64,000 nucleotides of DNA from Symsagittifera roscoffensis (GCF_963678635.1 NC_087063.1:4438580-4502579); one strand, 5' to 3'. Counted from the first letter of the stretch, positions 49,326 through 57,999 are shown. The notes: a model not told the origin generated them from the sequence alone. Numbers and translations are program-made.

Positions 49326-50225
49326 AGTAAAATTTTTTTGTGACCCGATTTGCGCTATGAAATTGCTTGATGTGTTTCGAATTTTCAGCTCTTGACTAGC
49401 TTGCTTATAAAAACCTGATCTTTCGTGAACCGATCCACGCTATAAATAAGCTTAATTGATTTTTAAAGTTTCGTTTGATTCACTTGCTCAGGAAAGTTTT
49501 GTTTTGTCAATCGGCTCACAAAAAAATAACTTGAATGATTTCCGAAAGTTTTAACGCTTAATAAAATTCGATTTTATTGGTAATTGATTCAAAGTCAAAA
49601 AATAAAACGGAAGCCAGAAATTTAATTATTTGAATTTTGTTTCAGAACGGTTTTTCGAATTCGCTGAAGTATTTCTCAGTTACTTTGCTTGAATGAAAAG
49701 TTTACTTCGAAAATAATACATGATAACGAGCCTATTTATCATTCGATACGGGCTTTATTACTTAATAGCCTGCTGAAAAAAAACTTTGTTCTTTAGCGAA
49801 TCGTGCCGCCCATGAAAATGGCTCCAGATGATCTTCAGTTTCAGTGCTCAAAAGTTTGCTTGGTTATTTTACTCTAGTTTGGGAATCACAGAAAACACAA
49901 ATTTCCTGAGCAAGTGATTCACTTTCCTGTGCAAGTGATTTAATTATTTGAATTTTGTTTCAGAACAGTTTTTCGAATTCGCTGAAGTGTTTCTCAGTTA
50001 CCTTGCTTGAATGAAAAGTTTACTTCGAAAATAGTACATGATAACGAACCTATTTATCATTCGATACGGGCTTTATTACTTAATAGCCTGCTGAAAAAAA
50101 TTTTGTTCTTTAGCGAATCGTGCCGCCCATGAAAATGGCTTAAAATACTCTTCAGTTGCAATGCTCAGAAATTTGCTTGATTTATTTTACTCTAGTTTGC
50201 GAATCACAGAAAACACCAATTTCGC

Positions 50226-51245
50226 GAGTGAGTGATTAAAACATTAAAACTTTTGAAATAAATAAAGCTTATTTATAGCGTGGATCGGTTCACGAAAGAT
50301 CAGGTTTTTATAAGCAAGCTAGTCAAGAGCTGAAAATTCGAAACACATCAAGCAATTTCATAGCGCAAATCGGGTCACAAAAAAATATTTTCTAAGCAGA
50401 CTCTTCAGGAGACGAAGCCTGAAATATCATCTTTTCAAAGCAAGCCAATCAAGCATTGAGTATTTTGATCTATTCGAAGTTTAATTTGAGCGTAAATCAA
50501 TCCGCAAACTTTAAAATTTCTTAACGAGCTATGGAAGCAAAGAAACTTTGAAACTTCCCAGTAACTTCATTGCGTTAATCGGTTCTTAAAAACTTTCAGG
50601 TTTTTGCTTCAAGCTTTCATTCGTAACACATTTGAATTATTTCAAATCAATCAATAGAGCAAATCCGTTCCTTGTAAAAAGAAGCAATACACAAGTTCAA
50701 AAACTTTCTTAGCAGTTTATTGAAAGAATGAAACTTGGAAAGTTTCAAATAACTACATTGCGTCAACCCATTAACGAAAAAAATTCCTCGTAGGAAGCTA
50801 TTCAAGCGACAAAACTCCGGACAATGTCCACTTATTTCATGGGAATACGGGTTCTGGAAAAACTATTTCTTCTTTGCAAGCTTTCAAGGGTCATTTTATT
50901 TGAAAGCGATCAATTCGAAAAAAAATATACGCAAGCGACAAAACTTTCAAACAATCCGAATTGTTTTGAAAGTACTCGCCAAAAAGATTAGGGTTTTCAA
51001 GTCAGCTGTAATGCATTAGAACATCGAAATAGTTCAAATTGTTTTCATGGCTTCAATAAAAACGCAAAATAAATCACGTGTAAGTTTGACTATTGAAACA
51101 TTGAAGTATTTAAAATGTTATCATAACCTGAATCTATTTGCCCCAAATTAAATTTTTTTTTCGAGAAGATTACTCAGCAAAATGTTTTAACTGCGCTGAA
51201 ATTTGAACAAGCTATTGAGCAAAAACACAGAAAAATTTTAGCTTC
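50226..51245 (-). repeat. Inverted array block 2
   Basis: Nearly identical to block 1 at an offset of about 1,906 bp. Direct and inverted parts were therefore duplicated together as one segment. Direct orientation resumes at about 51260. Confidence 0.85.
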
Positions 51246-52050
51246 TCTTATAGGCCTGTATCTAAGAAGCTAAGAAATTTTTTGAACTTGTGTATTGCTT
51301 CTTTTTACAAGGAACGGATTTGCTTTATTGATTAATTTGAAATGGTTCAAATGTGTTACGCATGAATGCTTGCTGCAAAAACCTGAAACTTTTTAAGAAC
51401 CGATTAACGCAATGAAGTTACTTGGAAGTTTTCAAAGTTTCTTTGCTTCCATAGCTCCTTAAGAAGTTTTTAAAGTTTGCGGATTGATTTCCGCTCAAAT
51501 TAAACTTCGAGTAGATCAAAATACTCAATGCTTGATTGGCTTGCTTTGGAAAGATAATATTTTCAAGCTTCGTCTCCTGAGGAGTTTGCTTTAAAAAAAT
51601 TATTTCTTTGTGAGCCGATTTGCGCTATGAAATTGCTTGACGCGTTTCAATTTTTCAGCTCTTGAGTAGCTTGCTTAGAAAAATCTGATCTTTCATGAAC
51701 CGATCCACGCTATAAATAAGCTTTAGTTACATCAAAAGTTTCTTTTTATGTGAGTCGGCCCACAAAAAAGTAACTTGAATGATATCCAAAAGTTTTAACG
51801 CTGGATAAAGTTTGATTTTTTTGGTAATTGATTCAAAGTAAGAAATAAAACGGAAAGTTTGATGTTTTGTTCAGAACGGGTCTGCGACTTCGTTCAAGTA
51901 TTTTTCAGTTACCTTGCTTGAATGAAAACGTTACTTCGAAAATGATTCATGATATCGAGCCAATTGGTTAATCGATACAGGCTTGCTAGTTTCTTTTTAA
52001 TAAGGCAGAACAATTGTATAGTATTTGTGAATAAGACGTGGGTTATTTTC

Positions 52051-52056
52051 AGGCAG
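52051..52056 (+). other. Candidate tandem splice acceptor before ZF-B
   Basis: GTGGGTTATTTTCAG is followed by GCAG and the ATG at 52057. There are two AG dinucleotides 4 nt apart, the second abutting the start codon. Confidence 0.6.
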
Positions 52057-54813
52057 ATGGTGGGAATGAGCTTCCCTCAGAGCAACGCTTTTCAATTCAA
52101 AAGCAAACAAGAGCGTTTTCTGTGGCCCAAATGTTCACTCTGTGGGTTGTGTGTGCCTTCTAAAGGTTTCACTTGTGAAAAATGTCCAAGCGATGTCTCG
52201 TTCACGTATGAGGCTCAACTTTATGTGCACATGCGTGACGTGCACAAAGTAGCAATACCTAGAATCATAATTTGCGAGCTTTGTGATGCCAGCTTCTCAA
52301 ACACTGATGATCTGTTAGAGCATATTTTGATCGAAAAACATTCCTGTTTCAGCGAACACCTGCCGTGCCCGATATCAACAGGTAACTGTTTGACGCTTTT
52401 TGAAACCCAAGACGACCTTGATGATCATATCAACTCAAAACATGGCAAAAGTCAAGCGCAAGAGAGATATAACACTGCTGGTGCTTCTACCGGAATAGGT
52501 GGCGGACCCAATGCGAACGCCACTAACTTCATAATGCATACTGCCCCATTTGTTTCGGTGAATTTGAACAGCAACTATTTGCCTCCTCAAGGAGCTGCAG
52601 CCATGAACCCTGCAGCAGCCGCTGCTCACCAGCCCAACTATAACTACATGGGCTATTACAATCAGGCTAGAGCATATCAAGCCCCCATGCCCCAGTACAA
52701 CCAGTATGCTAGTATGTATAACGCTTTTACTCAAGCTCAACATGCCCAGGCTAATTACTCTCCGCCCAAGTACACGCCATTCGCGCCCAAGTTCTCGAAT
52801 CCGACAGTTCCTCCGCTTCAAGGCACTGCAAAGCCGCCCATGAAAGTGGAATCGAAATTCAAACAGCCCAAGCAAGTTCAACCGAGACCGAAAAATGAAG
52901 ATCTGGTCAAGGATTTCGAAAGGATCAAAAGCAACAGAGTATGTTACCTATGCGACACTTCAGTTTCAATGGGCACTCTTCAGAAAACGGTCGCGACGTG
53001 TCCAAGCTGCAACAAAAAGTTTGCTGCAATGACTGATGTAATTGCGCATATGATTGACTATCATAAAGAGTTCGGCCCGATTCCAGTGAAGTTGCAAAAC
53101 GCAACTACCATATGTGGACAACCGGGATGTTTACTGGCTGATAGTCCTATGAATATGATGGCGTACACGGAACACATGAGAGTGTACCATCCGAAGAAAC
53201 CTGATGAATGTCGCTTCCACTACGTGTGCGAACATTGCTACCAGCTATTTGGTTCCCACGGAAGCTTAGCAGGTCACCACGGTGTCAAGGGTATGAAGTG
53301 CTCGGAGAAACTGGACAACACTTTGGCCGAGTTGCTGCAGTGTGAAACGTGTAATCATATGTGTTCGCCCTATGGTTATACGAAGTGCAACTTCTGCCAA
53401 GCGAGAGTAGCAGATGAAAGAGAAGCCTTGTTCCATATTCAGGAGAAACATACTGGAGTCGTTGCGAAGTTCAAAAAGTACTCTAAGCTTCCGCCGTTCA
53501 GCACCAAATGCGCGGTGCATTTCATGTGCTGCAAAAACGGGTGTCGAAAAATATTTAGCGACAGTAATGAAATGACGGCTCATCAGCGAAGTTGCTATTT
53601 CAAAATGGATGCATTCATGTCTGAAAAACTGAAGTCGATTCAAGAAAATGCTCTGAGATTCATAAATGACAAGGGAACGGAGAAAACTGTTTCTAGTGGT
53701 GAACGAAATCTTAACTCAAATACGGTTTCTACTGGGTTGAACGACCAAGAACAGATGTCTACAAGTCTGGTTCCGGCAACACAACCCTTGGCACCTGAAA
53801 GCGCGCCTGACGAAACCTCATATGAATGCGCTGTTTGTGGTTTCCTGGAAATATTCGAGGAAAAGTCGCTGAAAACATGCAAGTATTGTAGCTCGAACTT
53901 TCTAAGCGACAATGACATTGCAATTCACATGGCCGTTGACCATGAAAGTCTGTGTATGTTGGAGGACAACCCGAAACTGGTGTGCGATGTTGAAGAGTGT
54001 AATTCGTCCAGCACTAAAGTCGAATTTGACACCATCGAAGAACTGGTCAACCACCGAAAAGAGAAGCACTCCAAGTACAATAGATGTCTCATTCATTACA
54101 TATGCCTGGACAACTCGTGTGGAAGATTGTTCGGAGCTCGACTTCTCCTGAAGTCGCACGAGAGCGCCAAGCTTAAGAAAACTTCGGACGAAAACTCCTC
54201 CTCCGCTCCTATATTTTGTCCCGACTGTATGAAAACATGTGATAAATCTGAAGTGCACAGTTGTGCGTGGTGTAGCCTGAATGTCGCTGGAGACATTGAA
54301 ATGTTGTATCACGTGCAAAAAGAACATCCTCTGCATCTTTCAAAGGTCCACATGTGTAGATTCCACTGCAATACAGGGAACTGTGATGATTACTTTAACT
54401 TGCAAGAATACGTGTCGCATCGAAAATCACAGCATAAAATTTGTACCGAACATTACGCATGCTTACAAAGCGACTGCGACGCGCAAGTGTTCTCATCTGC
54501 AAAAGCGTATACAGATCACGAGGCCAAGTGTTCCAGAAAAGGAGATAAGTCCCCAACCAGGAAGCAGAAAGATACTTCAGCCAAAAATAATGACCCTGAA
54601 GACGAACCTCTTCAAAAGAAATCGAAAGTTCACGACGAGAGCTCTTCCAGCTCAAAAGCGACTAGTAGCAAAACATGTTCACCGGTGAAGGAAAGTTCGA
54701 AGCAAGCTTCCAGTTCCTCGAGCTCCGACGCGGGGAATGTCGGGACGGCAGCGAGCAAAACGTGGGACGATTTGATGGACAAAATGTTGTCATATACTAA
54801 TTCACTTATGTAA
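52057..54813 (+). CDS. Multi-zinc-finger protein ZF-B, 918 aa
   Basis: A paralogue of ZF-A in the same orientation beyond the array. The frame is open from 51949, but its first 36 codons lie in array-derived sequence and upstream of a strong acceptor, so I start at the ATG at 52057 (52066 is an alternative). The N-terminal block (Cys26, 29, 40, 43; His58, 63, then two fingers) aligns with that of ZF-A. Residues about 140-270 are rich in Y, Q, N, A and P (prion-like low complexity). Then come four A+B zinc modules: A at about 296-336, 429-465, 591-629 and 721-757, each followed by a B module with C-x3-H-(Y/F)-x-C. The third B module, at about 643-704, lacks the distal Cys. ZF-A has only two such pairs, so ZF-B seems to have an internal duplication, or ZF-A a loss. 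A Ser/Lys-rich tail ends in TWDDLMDKMLSYTNSLM, matching the ZF-A terminus. I recognise no named family. A nucleic-acid-binding role is inferred. Confidence 0.88.
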   Translation: MVGMSFPQSNAFQFKSKQERFLWPKCSLCGLCVPSKGFTCEKCPSDVSFTYEAQLYVHMRDVHKVAIPRIIICELCDASFSNTDDLLEHILIEKHSCFSEHLPCPISTGNCLTLFETQDDLDDHINSKHGKSQAQERYNTAGASTGIGGGPNANATNFIMHTAPFVSVNLNSNYLPPQGAAAMNPAAAAAHQPNYNYMGYYNQARAYQAPMPQYNQYASMYNAFTQAQHAQANYSPPKYTPFAPKFSNPTVPPLQGTAKPPMKVESKFKQPKQVQPRPKNEDLVKDFERIKSNRVCYLCDTSVSMGTLQKTVATCPSCNKKFAAMTDVIAHMIDYHKEFGPIPVKLQNATTICGQPGCLLADSPMNMMAYTEHMRVYHPKKPDECRFHYVCEHCYQLFGSHGSLAGHHGVKGMKCSEKLDNTLAELLQCETCNHMCSPYGYTKCNFCQARVADEREALFHIQEKHTGVVAKFKKYSKLPPFSTKCAVHFMCCKNGCRKIFSDSNEMTAHQRSCYFKMDAFMSEKLKSIQENALRFINDKGTEKTVSSGERNLNSNTVSTGLNDQEQMSTSLVPATQPLAPESAPDETSYECAVCGFLEIFEEKSLKTCKYCSSNFLSDNDIAIHMAVDHESLCMLEDNPKLVCDVEECNSSSTKVEFDTIEELVNHRKEKHSKYNRCLIHYICLDNSCGRLFGARLLLKSHESAKLKKTSDENSSSAPIFCPDCMKTCDKSEVHSCAWCSLNVAGDIEMLYHVQKEHPLHLSKVHMCRFHCNTGNCDDYFNLQEYVSHRKSQHKICTEHYACLQSDCDAQVFSSAKAYTDHEAKCSRKGDKSPTRKQKDTSAKNNDPEDEPLQKKSKVHDESSSSSKATSSKTCSPVKESSKQASSSSSSDAGNVGTAASKTWDDLMDKMLSYTNSLM

Positions 54814-55492
54814 AAAAAAGTTATATTCAATTATAAGTCAACTAAACGAACTACAATGTGTGCGATTTGAAGTTATGATCTATGATTTTTCTGTCTGATT
54901 TTGTAAAATGATGTTTGTTTGACTTTTTCGTCCTTTTCAGTAATTAATTTTCAATTTGATTGGAATCAAATGTCCGATATGTTGTTGTTCGTTTCAAGTT
55001 TCAATCTTTTTCCATGTTGTTCACGATCTGAACTTAACAGTTTCTTTAAACATCATTTCCTAAATTATAAGGTTCGGCTAATTGAAAAAAGGCTATCCGG
55101 TTGATTTGAAGAATATCATTAGATTATCTTCGATTGACATTAGCCGGTCCCAGAAATAATGTTTTTGGGTGAATTATTTTAATTCGAAGAAGAAGTTATT
55201 TGTTATATAAATTTACTTTTGTTAACATGAATTTGCTTCAACTTTTTTCCGACAAGTCAGATAACCAAAACTCCGTGTTGTCGAACTATGAAGTTGCTTT
55301 GAGGGAGTTTTTCTAGAGCAATCAAGAATTTGTCGATACATGAACTAGGATCGGAACTGCTTGCTTTAGACGATATCGCAAGCTTATCAGAATAGCTACA
55401 ATTGACGCACTGACTCTACCAGCATTTTGTTTTGAATTTTGAGTAAGGTTAAAATCTGGTTGGCATAATAGGCTACAGCTAAACACGGCATG
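54814..55492. other. 3' flank of ZF-B
   Basis: AT-rich sequence without a recognisable gene. No array monomers are seen here, so the array does not continue past ZF-B. Confidence 0.4.
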
Positions 55493-55594
55493 GCGACAAT
55501 TCGTAACAAGCGACATTTCGTAAAAAGCGACAATTCGTAAAAAGCGACAATTCGTAACATGCGACCATTCGTAACAAGCGACAATTCATAGCAA
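55493..55594. repeat. 17-bp tandem repeat, six copies
   Basis: The unit is GCGACAATTCGTAACAA with minor variants. An inverted copy (ACGAATTGTCGCTTGTTAGA) lies at 55686-55716, about 90 bp downstream, so the segment could fold back on itself or represent the two ends of a small element. Confidence 0.8.
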
Positions 55595-55762
55595 GGCATT
55601 CGCAATTAAAATACGCTTGCTGTGCTGCGCTTACTGGCACGAGAGGAAAACTGCACGAATCAATGTTCCCCTCTTAATCTACTATTACGAATTGTCGCTT
55701 GTTAGAGTTGTCGCCTCACAGTTAAACACTGTCTTGGATACAATTCTGGGGATTTATAGATA

Positions 55763-55984
55763 TCGAGTGAAGTGGTTGCGTCTCTCCCTCTCAATCGAAA
55801 GGTCAGATGTTCGAGACCCCCATGATCCCTACTCGTTGCTTGAGGGTGAGGCAACATCACCCAGCCCAGAAAAAAAGCCAAAAAAATTGCGTGTAATTCT
55901 TAAGCAGATGCGTACCAGCGGGCTTCGTACAAAGCTGAACTGCTCGTATGTTTGTCCTTTCCTTCCTGGATAAATCCTTTTAAC
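55763..55984 (+). mobile_element. tRNA-derived SINE, copy 1
   Basis: The tRNA-like head contains an A-box-like AGTGAAGTGGTTG and a B box, GTTCGAGAC (55809-55817), after CTCTCAATCGAAAGGTCAGA. It is followed by a shared body (ACTCGTTGCTTGAGG, GAGGCAACAT, CAGCCCAGAAAAAAA). A second copy lies in PHF12 intron 1. The right end reads GGATAAATCC. It ends about 50 bp before the PHF12 start codon, so it may be in the promoter or an upstream intron. Confidence 0.75.
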
Positions 55985-56030
55985 CAAAAGAAAATATTTT
56001 TGATTGTTTATGCGTTGTCTTTGGGTTTTC

Positions 56031-56032
56031 AG
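56031..56032 (+). other. Candidate splice acceptor before PHF12
   Basis: GTTGTCTTTGGGTTTTCAG, then ATAGA, then ATGG at 56038. Confidence 0.6.
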
Positions 56033-56037
56033 ATAGA

Positions 56038-56451
56038 ATGGCTTCAACTTCAACTGTAGCTTCTTCGAACCCAAGCAGCTCAAGTGGTGCTTCAAATTTA
56101 GCTTCCAAGTTTGACGTGGAACAGCTGATCAAAGATTACGACCCTGAAATAGGTCTGACCAAATTCCTAGCCGATCACGTGCGCCTACCGATGCGAAACC
56201 CGAAGGCAACTTCAATCACTAACACCACTTCTCCAGCCAAACCGAAGGGCTCAAGTTCAGTTAAGGGGTCAGCAGGGGGGTCAAATTTGGGAAAGAAACA
56301 TCGCTATTTCCAGCAGCCGGGTCAGCAGCATAATAGAGACAGGTGTGACGCGTGTTTGGGAATCGGTAGTATCATCTGCTGTGATAATTGTCCCGCTTCC
56401 TTCCACCTCAAGTGTTTTGATCCTCCGATCGAAGCCGACAGTTTGGGTCAA
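56038..56451 (+). CDS. PHF12: PHF12-like protein, coding exon 1 (PHD finger 1, first part)
   Basis: The first 138 codons of a PHF12 (Pf1) homologue. In vertebrates this nuclear protein is part of a Sin3-HDAC co-repressor complex. After a Ser-rich N-terminus and a basic, Gly/Ser-rich linker, residues 103-126 give the first six ligands of a C4HC3 PHD finger: Cys103, Cys106, Cys115, Cys118, His123, Cys126. The core CCDNCPASFHLKC is close to the vertebrate CCDHCPAAFHLQC. The last two Cys lie in exon 2 (WLCREC). The exon ends at GGTCAA, followed by a consensus donor GTAAGT at 56452, phase 0. The start codon lies 5 nt after an acceptor AG. I identify PHF12 rather than another PHD protein because exon 3 and exon 4 match its later landmarks in order. 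Confidence 0.82.
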
Positions 56452-56500
56452 GTAAGTATATGTTATTATATGTATAGTAAGTAGAGTAACAACCACGGTG

Positions 56501-56626
56501 CAGGCGCGATTTTACAGTGGGGGGCACGTGCCCCCCCTTTTGAGGGGGACCAAAAAAAGAACCCGTTTTTCAGACACTATTGAGTACCCATTTTTCCGAA
56601 ATGCGCCTTTGGCGCACCGTTGACCA
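56501..56626. mobile_element. MITE-like fragment
   Basis: It begins CAGGCGCGATTTTACAG, resembling the CAGGGGCGGAT ends of the hAT MITEs, contains the palindrome GGGGGGCACGTGCCCCCC (56519-56536) and the GCGCCTTTGGCGCA motif seen inside the MITEs. I found no matching right end or target duplication. Confidence 0.4.
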
Positions 56627-57018
56627 TTTTTAATGACTATTTTCTCTTTGAAAAGAGTTAAAGCGAAATATTTCATATTTCAGAGAGTTTATAACGAAAA
56701 GGAATGTAAAATTGGACATATTTCTTCTAAATTCGAAGTCGTTTTTTGTTGGTATGAACGCATTTATATTGTCTTAGTACATGTGGCTCTTATTGGTTAT
56801 GTAAGCAGTTTTTTTTGGTGAAATATTAAAACATCTAGTTGGTCGACACGTAATTAGTCGTCGGTAATGCAAGAAAACTTATTTTGCGAAATATCAAAAC
56901 ATGTGTAGATTTAAAATTGAATTAATTTATCTTATATGGTTTTATATTTACTAAGGGACTTCTGAATATCGCATTTAAACTTGAAGTAGTAAAAAGTCTT
57001 GAAGAAGTGAATTCCGGG

Positions 57019-57226
57019 AGCAATGGTGAAGTGATTACGTCCCCGCCTCTCAATCGAAAGGTCGGATGTTCGAGGCCCACCATGATCCGTACTCGTTGCT
57101 TGAGGATGAGGCAACATTACTCAGCCCAGAAAAAAAATTTCATGTAGATTTTAAAAAGCGTCACAACAGCGGTTTTCCGCGAAGAGCTGAAGTCTCTTTC
57201 CTTTGTGGGTAAATCGTCTTAATAAT
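57019..57226 (+). mobile_element. tRNA-derived SINE, copy 2
   Basis: A box TGGTGAAGTG (57024-57033) and B box GTTCGAGGC (57068-57076), separated by CTCTCAATCGAAAGGTCGGA as in copy 1. The bodies align to the 3' end (TGGGTAAATCGTCTTAA). The two copies are clearly one family with moderate divergence. Same orientation as PHF12. Confidence 0.78.
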
Positions 57227-57258
57227 TAATAACCTTAACAAAATATTATCTTTCTTAG

Positions 57259-57494
57259 GTTTGGTTGTGCCGAGAATGCAGCTCAACTGAAGTGAACGTA
57301 AATTCTGTCCACATCAATTTCCCATACGATATTACGCTTTCTTCAGTGGATGATGAAGTTACGCCGCCACAGTCGAAGCTGACAAACGTGCATGGTGTGA
57401 CTAATTCGGATAATTCCGAGCTGCGATTGAGAGACAGTGACACTGAAACACTCACAGTTTCCAGTTGCGACTCTGTGAAATCTGGCAGGAAACG
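57259..57494 (+). CDS. PHF12: PHF12-like protein, coding exon 2
   Basis: 236 nt, entered in phase 0 after TTTCTTAG. It opens with the last Cys pair of PHD finger 1 (VWLCREC), so the finger is split by intron 1. The rest encodes a polar, Ser/Thr/Asp-rich linker ending in a basic SGRK patch. The donor is ACG|GTAATT at 57495, leaving phase 2. Confidence 0.78.
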
Positions 57495-57675
57495 GTAATT
57501 TTCAGAAGTTTGGATAAATGGTCTGATTTTACGTTCGAATATTTCAAAGGAAGAAAACCAATTGAAATAGAATATTAGATTTATATCAAATATCATAATT
57601 GTCTTTGGAATGTATATTAACTTCCTAGGAATGAGCAGCAATTTATTGAGCTCCAAACATTTATTGATTTTTTAG

Positions 57676-57907
57676 AAGAAGACTGCCATCTGAAAAGTTG
57701 AGCCAGACATCGCCACCAAAGAATGCGAAATCTGTTGACGAGAGTCAACAGAAGATAAAATACATTACTTCAGATCTGCTAGAGACTCTGAAAGCTCTGA
57801 AGGTGCAGTGTCTGCGAGGAAACCCGAAAGAGTTCGCATTGCCACTTTCATATTCTACGCAAGAAGAGTTGGTGGGATCAAGTTCTTACAACCAACGAAA
57901 TCGAGAG
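57676..57907 (+). CDS. PHF12: PHF12-like protein, coding exon 3
   Basis: Entered after GATTTTTTAG. The single leftover base completes an Arg codon and continues a basic patch. It encodes a linker and then a block that includes LLETLKALK and RGNPKEFALP. This corresponds in position and sequence to the vertebrate PHF12 segment between the two PHD fingers that reads ERNPTQFQLP. The donor is probably GAG|GTTCGT at 57908. It is weaker than the others, but it restores phase 0, which matches exon 4. The frame runs on to a stop at 57955 if the donor is not used. Confidence 0.72.
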
Positions 57908-57999
57908 GTTCGTTCCGTTTCGTTTTCCCAAAATGCTCATTACGTTGGTGATTAGCAATCATTGTCAAATCGTAATTTCCTGAAAATTTTAATCTCAAC

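Larger units (their letters stand above)
11868..51985. repeat. About 40 kb satellite-like array between ZF-A and ZF-B
   Basis: Nearly the whole interval consists of diverged copies of one unit of about 80-88 bp. Each unit starts near GCTCAATAGCTTGCT, continues with a GAAAAA run and a T-rich patch, then GCGAAT, GATTCAAGCTATGAAA, an ACTTGAAAT block and AGTTTCATT. The ATAGCTTG and CAAGCTAT blocks are an inverted pair inside each unit. Units are arranged in higher-order repeats of several lengths (listed separately) and interrupted once by an unrelated repeat family. All open frames here are short, and many are repeated because the DNA is repeated. I see no gene. Sequence divergence among units is high, but between copies of a higher-order repeat it is low, which is the pattern of a satellite with recent local amplification. 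Confidence 0.9.
56452..57258 (+). other. PHF12 intron 1
   Basis: The donor GTAAGT is at 56452 and the acceptor TTTCTTAG ends at 57258, joining phase 0 to phase 0. It contains a MITE-like fragment (from 56501) and a SINE (57019-57226) whose end lies about 32 bp before the acceptor. Confidence 0.8.

Noticed and set aside
11868-51985. A CRISPR-like array
   Set aside because: There are no fixed short direct repeats with unique spacers. The whole unit repeats with divergence, and the genome is eukaryotic.
51949-52056. The 36 extra N-terminal codons of the ZF-B open frame
   Set aside because: They lie in array-like sequence, have no counterpart in ZF-A, and are followed by a strong acceptor immediately before a better start at 52057.
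52435-54336. Long antisense frames opposite ZF-B
   Set aside because: They are shadows of a well-supported coding region and have no recognisable domain.
55617-55973. 118-codon frame upstream of PHF12
   Set aside because: It runs across the SINE and the inverted 17-bp repeat copy. No independent coding signal.
57026-57080. A functional tRNA gene
   Set aside because: A and B boxes are present, but no acceptor stem or anticodon arm can be formed, and a second copy with the same tail shows that it is a SINE.
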